A stretch of 7,912 nt of DNA from contig JAKANG010000047.1 in assembly GCA_021812505.1 (NCBI GenBank), positions 1-7,912 of the forward strand. The letters are read 5' to 3'. The position numbers and the translations under genes were made by a program. The DNA comes from Pseudomonadota bacterium (GTDB lineage Bacteria; Pseudomonadota; Alphaproteobacteria; Rhizobiales; Beijerinckiaceae). The stretch's first letter is position 1. Each line of letters opens with the position of its first letter. The notes below the pieces were generated by a model. The model worked only from the letters and a program-made list of their open reading frames with translations. It had not been told where the DNA came from and did no database searches. Positions 1-6,957 of this stretch are shown piece after piece.

Positions 1-67
1 CGGGAGGAACTTCCCATCGAACTGGACGTTCCCGACCCGGGCGCGCACCGACCTTCAAGGACGGCTC
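1..67. other. Short stretch upstream of pncA, possible edge of a neighbouring gene
   Basis: No gene can be called here with confidence. All three plus frames are open at the left edge; the third ends in a TGA at 69-71 that overlaps the pncA start as ATGA, which could mean an upstream co-translated gene. The complementary minus frame from a GTG at 48-46 has 15 of 16 third positions G or C by hand count, so a divergent gene starting here is an equal possibility. The clear functional element is AAGGA at 57-61, six bases before the pncA ATG, a good Shine-Dalgarno site. Confidence 0.3.
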
Positions 68-634
68 ATGAATATGGACGATCGCATCGGCTCTAACGAC
101 GCTCTGCTCGTCATCGACGTTCAAAACGATTTCTGCCCCGGCGGCGCCCTGCCGATTGATGCGGGCGACGCCATCCTGCCCCGGGTCAACGCCTTGATCG
201 ACGAAGCGACGCGTTCGAACGCCCTCGTGGTCGCCTCGCGCGATTGGCATCCTCCCGGCCATGTGAGCTTTATCGAGCAGGGCGGGCCGTGGCCGCGCCA
301 TTGCGTGCAGAACGAGAGCGGCGCCGCCTTCCACCGCGACCTCAAGCTGCCCTCCTCTGCATTGATCGTCACCAAGGGCGACCGCCCGGATTTCGATCAA
401 TATTCGGCCCTCGACCGCACCGGGCTCGCCGACGAATTGAAGCGCCGGAAGGCGCAGCGGGTCTGGATCTGCGGTCTCGCGCTCGACGTCTGCGTCAAGG
501 CGACAGCGCTCGACAGCATTGCCGCCGGATTCCCCACCCTTCTCGTAACGTCCGCGAGCGCGCCGGTGTCGCCGGAGGGCGGAGCCGCCGCGCTCGACGA
601 ACTGGCGCGGGCGGGCGTTCAGTTCGTGGCCTGA
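68..634 (+). CDS. pncA: Nicotinamidase (isochorismatase-like hydrolase family)
   Basis: This 188-residue cytoplasmic enzyme hydrolyses nicotinamide to nicotinate and ammonia, the first step of bacterial NAD salvage. The family's Cys-Lys-Asp catalytic triad is visible: Asp17 in DVQNDF, Lys103 in VTKGDRPDFD and Cys142 in GLALDVCV. The metal-binding set Asp59 and His61 (SRDWHP) plus His78 (PRHC) is also complete, which separates it from plain isochorismatases that lack this set. It is slightly shorter than typical PncA proteins of about 200-215 residues, without loss of a core motif. The start is supported by AAGGA six bases upstream; a second ATG lies two codons later. The stop lies 16 nt inside the 3' end of the convergent lon gene. 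pncB, which acts on its product, lies about 2.9 kb away on the other strand. Identification is firm; activity on pyrazinamide or other amides cannot be judged. Confidence 0.95.
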   Translation: MNMDDRIGSNDALLVIDVQNDFCPGGALPIDAGDAILPRVNALIDEATRSNALVVASRDWHPPGHVSFIEQGGPWPRHCVQNESGAAFHRDLKLPSSALIVTKGDRPDFDQYSALDRTGLADELKRRKAQRVWICGLALDVCVKATALDSIAAGFPTLLVTSASAPVSPEGGAAALDELARAGVQFVA

Positions 635-3027
635 GCGGCTTCCGACGCCGTCTTCGCCTCGAAAGCCGCCGCGACGGCGTCCCCGACCCGCTCCAGCCAA
701 ACGAATTCAAGGTTTTTCCGCGCGTCTTCGGGAATATCGTCATAGTCCCGACGGTTGCGCGCCGGGAGCATCACCCTTTTGAGCCCAGCGCGTGCGGCGG
801 CGGTCACTTTTTCCTTTATTCCACCCACCGGCAGGACCAGGCCGCGCAGGGAAATTTCACCGGTCATCGCGGTGTCGCTGCGCACCATGCGGTCGCTGAG
901 CAGCGACACCAGCGCGATGAACATGGCGACGCCCGCGCTGGGGCCGTCCTTCGGCGTCGCGCCCGCCGGCACATGGATATGGATGTCGCTTTTTTCGAAA
1001 ATATCGGGCGGAACCCCGAAGGACGCCGCCTGGCTCCGGACCAGGGTCATTGCGGCCTGGGCGCTCTCGCGCATCACTTCGCCAAGCTGGCCGGTGAGGA
1101 TCAGCCCGCCCTTGCCCGGCGCGCGCGCCGCCTCGATGAACAATATGTCGCCGCCCACCGGCGTCCAGGCGAGGCCGGTCGCGACGCCCGGCACGCTGGT
1201 CCGCATCGCCGTCTCGTTCTCGAAAAGGGCCGGGCCCAGGATCGCCGGCAGATCGTCGGCGGAAATATCGACACGGTCGGCGCTGCCTTCGGCGATCCTC
1301 ATCGCGGCGTGGCGCAGCGCTCGGCCGATCTCGCGCTCCAGCCCGCGTACGCCGGCTTCGCGCGTATAATCGTGGATGACGCGCTTCAGCGCCTCGTCCT
1401 CGACGCTGGCCTGCTCAAGCTTCAGGCCATTGGCCGCGAGCTGGCGGGCCACGAGATAGCGCCGCGCGATCTCGAATTTCTCGTCCTCGGTATAGCCGGC
1501 CAGGGTGATGATCTCCATACGGTCGCGCAGCGGAGCGGGAATAGAGTCGAGCATATTGGCGGTGGCGATGAACACGACGTGCGACAGGTCGAAGGGCAGG
1601 CCCAGGTAATTGTCGCGGAAAGAAAAATTCTGCTCGGGATCGAGCACTTCGAGCATGGCCGCCGCCGGGTCGCCCTGGATGCCGGCGCCCATCTTGTCGA
1701 TCTCGTCAAGCATCATCACGCAATCGCGCGACCCGGCCTTGCGGATCGCCTGGATGATATTGCCCGGCATCGCCCCGACATAGGTGCGGCGGTGGCCGCG
1801 AATTTCAGCCTCGTCGTGGACGCCGCCCAGGCTCACCCGCACGAAAGCGCGGCCGAGCGCCCGCGCGATCGACTGGCCCAGCGAGGTCTTGCCGACGCCC
1901 GGCGGCCCGGCGAAGCAAAGGATCGGCGCCTTGCCGCCGGGAGCGAGCTTGCGCACGGCGAGATATTCGACGATGCGCTGCTTGATTTTTTTCAGCCCGA
2001 AATGATCGGCGTCGAGGATGCGGCGCGCCTCGGCGATGTCGATCGGCTTGGGTTCGGGCAAGGCCCAGGGCAGTTCGGTCAGCCAGTCGAGAAAAGTTCG
2101 CAGCGGCCCGGCCTCGGCCGCGCCCTCCGGCATGCGCTGGTAGCGCGCCAGCTCCTTGCGCGCCTGGTCCTCGACCTCCGGCGGCATGCCGGCCTTGGCG
2201 ATCTTCTCGCCGATCTCGCGCGCTTCCTCGCCGCGCGTGTCGCCTTCGCCGAGCTGGCGCTGAATCGCCGCCATCTGCTCGCGCAGGATCGCCTCGCGCT
2301 GGCGCTCGTCGAAGGCCGCCTTGGTCTGCTGGCCGATTTCATGGGTGAGCCGCAGCACATGCAACCGCTCGTCGAGCAGTTTGGTCACCTTGTCGACGCG
2401 CGCGGCGATGTCGAAGGTTTCCAAAAGTTCCTGGCGGGCGTCGGCGCTGATGTCGAGATACATGGCGACCATGTCGGCCAGCGCGCCGGGCGTTGGAACC
2501 GCCTCCACAGCCTCGATCAGCTCTTTCGGCGTCTGTGGCGCCAGGCGGAAGGCTTCGAGCGCCTCCTGCTGCAGGAAGCGGAACCGCGCCTCGGTTTCGG
2601 GCGTGAGCGTTTCGGGGTCGGTAAAGCGTTCGACACGCGCGACGATGACCGGGCGCTCCGTCACGAAGTCGGTGGTCCGGAAGCGCTGCTCGCCCTGCAG
2701 GACGATATGATGCGACCCGTCGGGAGCGGTCATGTAGCGCAGAATGCTGGCGACGGTTCCGGTGCGGTGCAGGTCGAGCGCGGTCGGCTCGGCCAACATG
2801 GGGTCGCGCTGCATCAGCAGGCCGACCTGACGCTCCTCGCGCACCGCCTGCTGCGCCGCCGCGATCGAAACCTCGCGCCCGATGACGATCGGCATGATCG
2901 CGCCCGGCATCAGGACGACGTCGCGCACCGGCAGGACGATCAATTCTTCGGGCTTCGCCGCGTCCGATTCGCCGGACTTCGATCCGGCTTCGGCGGCGGC
3001 CCCGTTCGGCTCGGAGTCGGCGGCCAT
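619..3027 (-). CDS. lon: ATP-dependent Lon protease, probably a second-type paralogue
   Basis: This cytosolic AAA+ serine protease unfolds and degrades damaged or regulatory proteins. The ATG at 3027 gives 802 residues, normal for LonA. An in-frame TTG at 3042 overlaps the hsp20 stop, but GAGGAGG at 3040-3034 sits seven bases before the 3027 ATG and decides the start. Domains in order: N-terminal LON substrate-binding domain (about 28-220, beginning LIVLPVRDVVLMPG), helical linker (220-310), AAA+ module with Walker A GPPGVGKT (374-381), Walker B VMMLDEID (437-444), Arg finger region LRDRME (500-505) and sensor-2 Arg561, then the protease domain with Ser697 in DGPSAG and Lys740 in GGIKEK, the catalytic dyad, spaced as in E. 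coli (679/722). It is not in the usual alphaproteobacterial clpX-lon-hupB setting but directly follows a small heat-shock gene by 11 nt. Its LDSIPAPLRDRMEII segment resembles mitochondrial and second deltaproteobacterial Lons more than what I recall of housekeeping alphaproteobacterial Lon. Function is firm; subtype is inferred. Confidence 0.96.
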   Translation of the reverse strand: MAADSEPNGAAAEAGSKSGESDAAKPEELIVLPVRDVVLMPGAIMPIVIGREVSIAAAQQAVREERQVGLLMQRDPMLAEPTALDLHRTGTVASILRYMTAPDGSHHIVLQGEQRFRTTDFVTERPVIVARVERFTDPETLTPETEARFRFLQQEALEAFRLAPQTPKELIEAVEAVPTPGALADMVAMYLDISADARQELLETFDIAARVDKVTKLLDERLHVLRLTHEIGQQTKAAFDERQREAILREQMAAIQRQLGEGDTRGEEAREIGEKIAKAGMPPEVEDQARKELARYQRMPEGAAEAGPLRTFLDWLTELPWALPEPKPIDIAEARRILDADHFGLKKIKQRIVEYLAVRKLAPGGKAPILCFAGPPGVGKTSLGQSIARALGRAFVRVSLGGVHDEAEIRGHRRTYVGAMPGNIIQAIRKAGSRDCVMMLDEIDKMGAGIQGDPAAAMLEVLDPEQNFSFRDNYLGLPFDLSHVVFIATANMLDSIPAPLRDRMEIITLAGYTEDEKFEIARRYLVARQLAANGLKLEQASVEDEALKRVIHDYTREAGVRGLEREIGRALRHAAMRIAEGSADRVDISADDLPAILGPALFENETAMRTSVPGVATGLAWTPVGGDILFIEAARAPGKGGLILTGQLGEVMRESAQAAMTLVRSQAASFGVPPDIFEKSDIHIHVPAGATPKDGPSAGVAMFIALVSLLSDRMVRSDTAMTGEISLRGLVLPVGGIKEKVTAAARAGLKRVMLPARNRRDYDDIPEDARKNLEFVWLERVGDAVAAAFEAKTASEAAQATN

Positions 3028-3038
3028 TTTCTGCCTCC

Positions 3039-3440
3039 TCAAACGGACTTGCGCAGGTTGACGATCAGACAGCCGTCGCGAACGGCGCGGCCGACGGCGC
3101 CATAACGGCCGGCGGGCAAGGGGATGCGCCGTTCGAATGCGCCGCGCGGCAGCTCCAGGCGATGAACGAACGCCGCGCGCAAATGCGGCGGGAAGCCGCG
3201 CCGGCCGCGCACGACAAGCGCGTCGTCTTCGATCGCCGCCTCGACGTCCTCGTCGCGAACGCCGGGCAAGGCGACCGAAACCAGCACTTCGGCATCGGTT
3301 TCGAAAATATCGACCGCGGGCTCCCAGGTCGCGCTTCGCGTCGTCCGCCGCGCGGGCGGCGCCTCACGCAATCGTTCGGCGCGCGAAAAAATGGCCATCG
3401 CCTCCGACCACATCCAGTTCATCCGGTCGTCAGTCGTCAT
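3039..3440 (-). CDS. hsp20: Small heat-shock protein, Hsp20/alpha-crystallin family, short C-terminus
   Basis: This 133-residue protein should be an ATP-independent holdase that binds unfolding proteins. The alpha-crystallin domain spans about residues 39-131: WEPAVDIFETDAEVLVSVAL, then LPGV (58-61), a DALVVRG strand (73-79), HRLELPRGAFERRIPLP (93-109) and the family signature AVRDGCLIVNL (119-129). The N-terminal arm is about 38 residues. The protein ends four residues after this signature, so the flexible tail with the IxI/V motif that normally docks on neighbouring subunits is absent. The ATG at 3440 is preferred because GGAGG lies eight bases upstream; the longer frame from a TTG at 3497 would add 19 unsupported residues. 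It starts 59 nt after pncB ends and stops 11 nt before lon begins, so it is very likely co-transcribed with lon, and the pair suggests a hold-then-degrade module. Family is secure; oligomeric state is unknown. Confidence 0.88.
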   Translation of the reverse strand: MTTDDRMNWMWSEAMAIFSRAERLREAPPARRTTRSATWEPAVDIFETDAEVLVSVALPGVRDEDVEAAIEDDALVVRGRRGFPPHLRAAFVHRLELPRGAFERRIPLPAGRYGAVGRAVRDGCLIVNLRKSV

Positions 3441-3462
3441 GGACGCGCCCTCCATCGGGCCG

Positions 3463-3491
3463 ATTATTGCCGAAGGTGGAAAAAGGTCCAG
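3463..3491 (-). promoter_or_regulatory. Weak candidate promoter in the pncB-hsp20 gap
   Basis: The 59-nt gap between pncB and hsp20 is AT-richer than its surroundings. On the minus strand it contains AATAAT (3468-3463), five of six matches to a sigma70 -10 box, 17 nt after CTGGAC (3491-3486), which is a poor -35. I see no good match to the alphaproteobacterial RpoH consensus. An internal start for hsp20-lon is possible, but read-through from pncB explains the layout equally well. Confidence 0.2.
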
Positions 3492-3499
3492 ATGCAAAA

Positions 3500-4885
3500 T
3501 TATGGAGGGGTCGCGGAGGCGGCACCACGGCCGCTGGCCAGGCGGGCGCGGAGTGCCTCCGCCTCGGCCGCCAGCCGCGGCGACGCCACAACCGGAAACG
3601 GGGTGGGCGCGGGGGCGAGGATGCGGCGCTCGGCCGGCAACGCGGCGATGGCTTTTTTTGCCGCAGCCTGCAGGACAGAAAGGTCCGCCGGCGGCGCGAT
3701 CCGCCTGCCGCCGCGCATGACCGGCTCCAGCAGCGGCGTTCCCGGCAGACTTTCGTCGGCGCGAGCGATGACGTCGCCGATCGCCGTTCCGCCGGCGCCG
3801 CGACGAAAAACCTGCTTCTGGCCGGGTAAAGTCATCTTTCCTGGCGAGAGCTTCATGCGCCCAGCGCCGCCATATTCCGTGAGTTTGTAGGAAATATCGA
3901 GCGAAGGCGCGTCCCCCGAAACGCTCATCTCGGTTCCGATCCCGAAAATATCGATCGGCGCGCCGTCTTTGACCAGGGCGTCGATCTTCGTCTCGTCGAG
4001 GCCGCCGCTGGCGACGATCTTCATGTCTTGCAGGCCTGCGGCGTCCAGCAGCCCGCGCGCCGATCGCGACAGGCCGAGCAGGTCGCCGGAATCGAGCCGG
4101 ACGCCCATCGGCCGGCGGTCGGGCCCCAACTGGCGGGCCACGCGAATCGCGTTGCGCACGCCCTGAAGCGTGTCGTAGGTGTCCACCAGCAGAACCGTTC
4201 GCGGAAACAGCTCCGCGAAAGCGGCGAAAGCCTCCGCCTCGCTGGAAAAAGCCTCGACAAAACTGTGGGCCATGGTTCCGGCGAGGGGAAGATTGTAGCG
4301 CGCGCCGGCGGCGAGCAGCGAGGTCGCCTCGACCCCGGCGACGGCGAAGGCGCGGGCGCCGCGAACGGCGGCGTCGGCCCCTTGAGCCCTACGCGCGCCG
4401 AAATCCACCACCTGCCGCCCGCCGGCCGCCGTCACCACGCGCCAGGCTTTCGACGCCAGCATGGTCTGCAGGCCGATGCGGTTGAGGATCAGGGTCTCCA
4501 GCGCCTGCGCCTGGCCGATCGGCGCGCGGACTTCCAGAATCGGCTCATCTGCGAAGAACGGCGTCCCCTCGGGCAGCGCGAAAATGTCGCCGGAGAAGCG
4601 AAACCGGCGAAGATTTTCAAGAAAATCATCGGGAAAACGCTTCAGCCCGCGAAGATAGAGAATATCCTCCGGAGAGAAATGAAAATGTTCGATTTCATCG
4701 AGGACTTCTTCGAGTCCGCAAGCGATCAGAAAATTGCGCTCTGGCGGGAGCTTGCGGACAAAAAGGCTGAAAACCGCCTCTGCCTCCATGCCCAGCGCGG
4801 CATAGGCCCGCATCATCGTCAATTCGTAGAGGTCGGCAAAAAGGCCGCCGCCTTCGCGGGACGGTCGCGGGTCTGGCGCGCGCAT
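3500..4885 (-). CDS. pncB: Nicotinate phosphoribosyltransferase
   Basis: This cytoplasmic enzyme (EC 6.3.4.21) joins nicotinate with PRPP, using ATP, to give nicotinate mononucleotide, the committed step of the Preiss-Handler route to NAD. From the ATG at 4885 the protein has 461 residues. Visible family motifs are LFADLYELTMM near residue 15, the phosphoribosyl-binding segments DFGARRAQG (161-169), DTYDT (235-239), RLDSGDL (263-269), ASGGLDE (292-298) and FGIGTEM (314-320), and the conserved AHSF with His207, corresponding to the histidine that is phosphorylated in characterised enzymes. The C-terminal 40 residues are Ala/Pro-rich and probably disordered. A GTG at 4933 in the same frame lacks a ribosome-binding site, whereas CGAGG stands seven bases before the 4885 ATG. 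It lies 109 nt after the SH3-domain gene and 59 nt before hsp20, all on one strand. Together with pncA it completes nicotinamide salvage in this locus. Confidence 0.94.
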   Translation of the reverse strand: MRAPDPRPSREGGGLFADLYELTMMRAYAALGMEAEAVFSLFVRKLPPERNFLIACGLEEVLDEIEHFHFSPEDILYLRGLKRFPDDFLENLRRFRFSGDIFALPEGTPFFADEPILEVRAPIGQAQALETLILNRIGLQTMLASKAWRVVTAAGGRQVVDFGARRAQGADAAVRGARAFAVAGVEATSLLAAGARYNLPLAGTMAHSFVEAFSSEAEAFAAFAELFPRTVLLVDTYDTLQGVRNAIRVARQLGPDRRPMGVRLDSGDLLGLSRSARGLLDAAGLQDMKIVASGGLDETKIDALVKDGAPIDIFGIGTEMSVSGDAPSLDISYKLTEYGGAGRMKLSPGKMTLPGQKQVFRRGAGGTAIGDVIARADESLPGTPLLEPVMRGGRRIAPPADLSVLQAAAKKAIAALPAERRILAPAPTPFPVVASPRLAAEAEALRARLASGRGAASATPP

Positions 4886-4994
4886 GTCGGAACCTCGGTC
4901 GAAGGCCAGAGTGTGAAGGCTTTTGCCTGCCACTGCAATGTGTGGGACGCCACGGCCGCCCTGACGGCGGTCTTGACGGCTCGTCCTTCAAGAA

Positions 4995-5564
4995 TCATTC
5001 CACCTTTTCGCCGGGATAGACGCCCCATAGCTCGGTCTGGACCAGATATCCGTTATAGCCGTCGATCTTCACCCGACACCATTTTCCGTCGCAGGATTTC
5101 ACGCTGACGATTACGCCCGGCGCGAGATTGGCGACCGGCTTTGCGTCTTTTTCCGGATCGGCGCGCAACGGAAAGGGCGGGGCGTCCTTCTTCCACGGCG
5201 CCACCAGTGCGGTGCGCTTGCCCGACAGCAGCGAATGGAAGACCCAGCCGTCGGCGCCCTCCGAATCGCGGATTCGCCGCCAGGTGTCGAATTCGGCGGT
5301 GACCTCCACCGGGAGGCCCGCGCGCTGGTAGATCCACTTGGTGGCGTGGTCCTTCGAGGGACCTTCGCGCAGATTGACATGATCCGACTTTAGACTGACG
5401 TATCTCGGCAAGGGCAGGCCGCTCACTTGGCCCCTGGCCTGCTGAGCCCGCGCCGTATCGCCATATGCAAGCGCGATCGCGGCGGCGATGAAGGCGGCTA
5501 AGGCCTGCGAACGGGGCGATGCGAGGCCGGAACAGCTCGGAATTGGGCGCGTCGGGTTCGCCAT
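4995..5564 (-). CDS. Exported protein with two bacterial SH3 domains (SH3_4 type)
   Basis: From the ATG at 5564 this is a 189-residue secreted or periplasmic protein. Residues 18-40 form a signal peptide: Arg18, a hydrophobic stretch (LAAFIAAAIALAY) and an ARA site before QQ at 41. Two SH3-like repeats follow. The first (about 55-118) has the typical VNLREGPS turn and WRRIRDSEGADGWVFHSLLSG; the second (about 128-185) has the matching PLRADPEKDAKPVANL and WCRVKIDGYNGYLVQ. Cys158 and Cys163 in SCDGKWC could form a disulphide in the periplasm. Such domains are common in Hyphomicrobiales and are thought to bind peptidoglycan or peptides; no catalytic domain is attached. The open frame extends to an ATG at 5711, but that start has no Shine-Dalgarno site and would bury the signal peptide 66 residues in, so the shorter form is chosen. 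It is divergent from the dehydrogenase gene and upstream of pncB on the same strand. The exact role is unknown. Confidence 0.85.
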   Translation of the reverse strand: MANPTRPIPSCSGLASPRSQALAAFIAAAIALAYGDTARAQQARGQVSGLPLPRYVSLKSDHVNLREGPSKDHATKWIYQRAGLPVEVTAEFDTWRRIRDSEGADGWVFHSLLSGKRTALVAPWKKDAPPFPLRADPEKDAKPVANLAPGVIVSVKSCDGKWCRVKIDGYNGYLVQTELWGVYPGEKVE

Positions 5565-5636
5565 GTCGCCGTCTTTCCCTTCTCGCGGCGCCCGACCGGC
5601 CGCCGAGGCGGGCGGCGGATCGCCGTTCTTGTTTTT

Positions 5637-5670
5637 GCCAAGGCATCTGCTAGGAAGCAGATGCGGTGGC
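5637..5670. repeat. Perfect inverted repeat in the divergent intergenic region
   Basis: GCATCTGCT (5643-5651), loop AGGA (5652-5655) and AGCAGATGC (5656-5664) form a perfect 9-bp stem. After a two-base mismatch on each side, GCCA (5637-5640) pairs with TGGC (5667-5670), giving 13 bp in all. There is no T-tract after the stem on either strand, so it is not a terminator. It lies 73-106 bases upstream of the SH3 gene ATG and about 115 bases upstream of the dehydrogenase ATG, which fits an operator for one or both genes, or a folded 5' UTR of the SH3 mRNA. Confidence 0.6.
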
Positions 5671-5783
5671 GCGGGGCGGAATGATTGTCTCGAACTTTCT
5701 CGCCCGGCCATCGTTAATGACAGGTTTAGGCCGGCGCCTCGGCGCGCATTGACGCCGACGGCGCGGGGAGAAACGGGATTTCC

Positions 5784-6779
5784 ATGGGCAAAACCGCGCC
5801 GCTCGTCATTGTCACCCGCAAACTTCCCGAACCGGTCGAGGCGCGTATGCGCGAATTGTTCGACGTCCGCTTCAACGAGACCGACAAGCCGATGACTTCA
5901 GGCGAGCTGGTCGAGGCGATTCGCACGGCGGATGTTCTCGTCCCGACCATCACCGACCGGATCGACGCCCATCTCATCGCGCAGGCCGGCGAAAATCTCA
6001 AACTCATCGCCAATTTCGGCAATGGCGTCGACAATATCGACGTCACCTCGGCCTTGCGGCGCGGCATTACGGTCACCAACACCCCCGGCGTGCTGACCGA
6101 GGACACCGCCGACATGACCATGGGTCTGATCGTCGCCGTCGCGCGGCGCCTCGTGGAAGGCGTCGGCGCGCTGGTCGAGGGCCATTGGGCGGGCTGGTCG
6201 CCGACCTGGATGCTCGGACGCCGGATCACCGGCAAGCGCCTCGGCATCGTCGGCATGGGCCGGATCGGCCAGGCGCTCGCCCGCCGCGCCAAGGCGTTCG
6301 GCCTGTCGATTTCCTATCACAACCGCCGCCCGGTCGCCCCGGCGATCGAGCAAGAGCTTGGCGCGACCTTTTTCGACTCGCTCGACCAGATGCTGGCGCG
6401 CGTCGACATTGTCTCGGTCAATTGCCCGCAGACGCCGGCGACCTTTCATCTCCTGTCGGCGCGGCGCCTGAAATATCTCCATTCCGGCGCGATCATCGTC
6501 AACACCGCGCGTGGCGACATCATCGACCAGAACGCCCTGATCCGCATGCTGGAGACGGGCGAACTGGCGGGCGCCGGGCTCGACGTGTTCGAACACGAGC
6601 CGGCGATTTCGCCGCGCCTGATGAAACTCGCCCAGGAAGGCAAGGTCACGCTGCTCCCGCACATGGGCTCGGCGACGATCGAGGGCCGCATCGACATGGG
6701 CGAGAAGGTCATCATCAATGTGAAGACCTTCATGGACGGCCACCGCCCGCCGGACCGCATCCTGCCGTCGATGCTTTAA
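5784..6779 (+). CDS. NAD(P)-dependent D-2-hydroxyacid dehydrogenase (glyoxylate/hydroxypyruvate reductase or D-glycerate dehydrogenase type)
   Basis: This 331-residue cytoplasmic oxidoreductase should interconvert a 2-oxoacid and its D-2-hydroxyacid; glyoxylate/glycolate and hydroxypyruvate/D-glycerate are the likely pairs for this subfamily. The split substrate domain is at about 1-105 and 295-331, with NFGNGVDNIDV at 77-87. The Rossmann domain lies between, with the nucleotide loop GMGRIG at 157-162. The catalytic set is complete: Arg243 in NTARGDIID, Glu272 in DVFEHEP and His293 in LLPHMGSAT. The second Rossmann strand ends in YHNRRP (178-183), and arginines there are often read as a sign of NADPH use, but this is only a hint. 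Length is normal for the family. Upstream GGGGAG (5764-5769) and ACGGGA (5773-5778) provide a moderate ribosome-binding region. In a methylotroph such an enzyme could serve glyoxylate or serine-cycle metabolism, but the window contains no other gene of that pathway. Substrate is not determined by sequence. Confidence 0.92.
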   Translation: MGKTAPLVIVTRKLPEPVEARMRELFDVRFNETDKPMTSGELVEAIRTADVLVPTITDRIDAHLIAQAGENLKLIANFGNGVDNIDVTSALRRGITVTNTPGVLTEDTADMTMGLIVAVARRLVEGVGALVEGHWAGWSPTWMLGRRITGKRLGIVGMGRIGQALARRAKAFGLSISYHNRRPVAPAIEQELGATFFDSLDQMLARVDIVSVNCPQTPATFHLLSARRLKYLHSGAIIVNTARGDIIDQNALIRMLETGELAGAGLDVFEHEPAISPRLMKLAQEGKVTLLPHMGSATIEGRIDMGEKVIINVKTFMDGHRPPDRILPSML

Positions 6780-6789
6780 TCGACGCCGG

Positions 6790-6825
6790 GCTCGGGCCGG
6801 CGGCGGAGCAGATCGCCGGCCGAGC
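6790..6825 (+). terminator. GC-rich hairpin just after the dehydrogenase stop
   Basis: GCTCGGGCCGGCG (6790-6802) pairs with CGCCGGCCGAGC (6814-6825) in a 12-bp stem with one bulged G and an 11-nt loop, beginning 10 nt after the stop codon. Only a short TTTT appears 20 nt further on (6846-6849). It is more likely a 3'-end stabilising structure or pause site than a classical intrinsic terminator. Confidence 0.4.
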
Positions 6826-6912
6826 GGTCCAACTCGGCGGGCGCCTTTTCCGGGCCGTCGAATCACGCGCTTCTCGCCTTGCCGGATTTTCAGCGGCGAC
6901 GATCTCGTCAAT

Positions 6913-6957
6913 CGCGTCCGAACGAACCGTTCCGGACGCGGCGAATGTTCATTTTTT
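6913..6957 (+). terminator. Candidate terminator of the dehydrogenase transcript
   Basis: CGCGTCCG (6913-6920) pairs with CGGACGCG (6933-6940); inside it AACG (6921-6924) pairs with CGTT (6928-6931), leaving one bulged C, for a 12-bp stem. A run of six T (6952-6957) follows, but 11 nt beyond the stem rather than directly after it, so the geometry is imperfect. The plus-strand orientation fits the dehydrogenase gene, whose stop is 133 nt upstream. Confidence 0.4.

Noticed and set aside
244..3105. A 953-codon open frame on the plus strand across lon
   Set aside because: It lies opposite Lon, whose domains are complete and unambiguous. Its translation is rich in Arg, His, Gly and Ala without a recognisable domain, as expected for the complement of a high-GC gene.
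4954..4972. Hairpin CCGCC-ctgac-GGCGG between the SH3 gene and pncB as a terminator
   Set aside because: The stem is only 5 bp plus imperfect flanks and no T-run follows on either strand, so transcription could continue into pncB.
4028..5107. A 359-codon plus-strand frame opposite pncB
   Set aside because: It is complementary to a clear phosphoribosyltransferase and shows no domain or ribosome-binding site.
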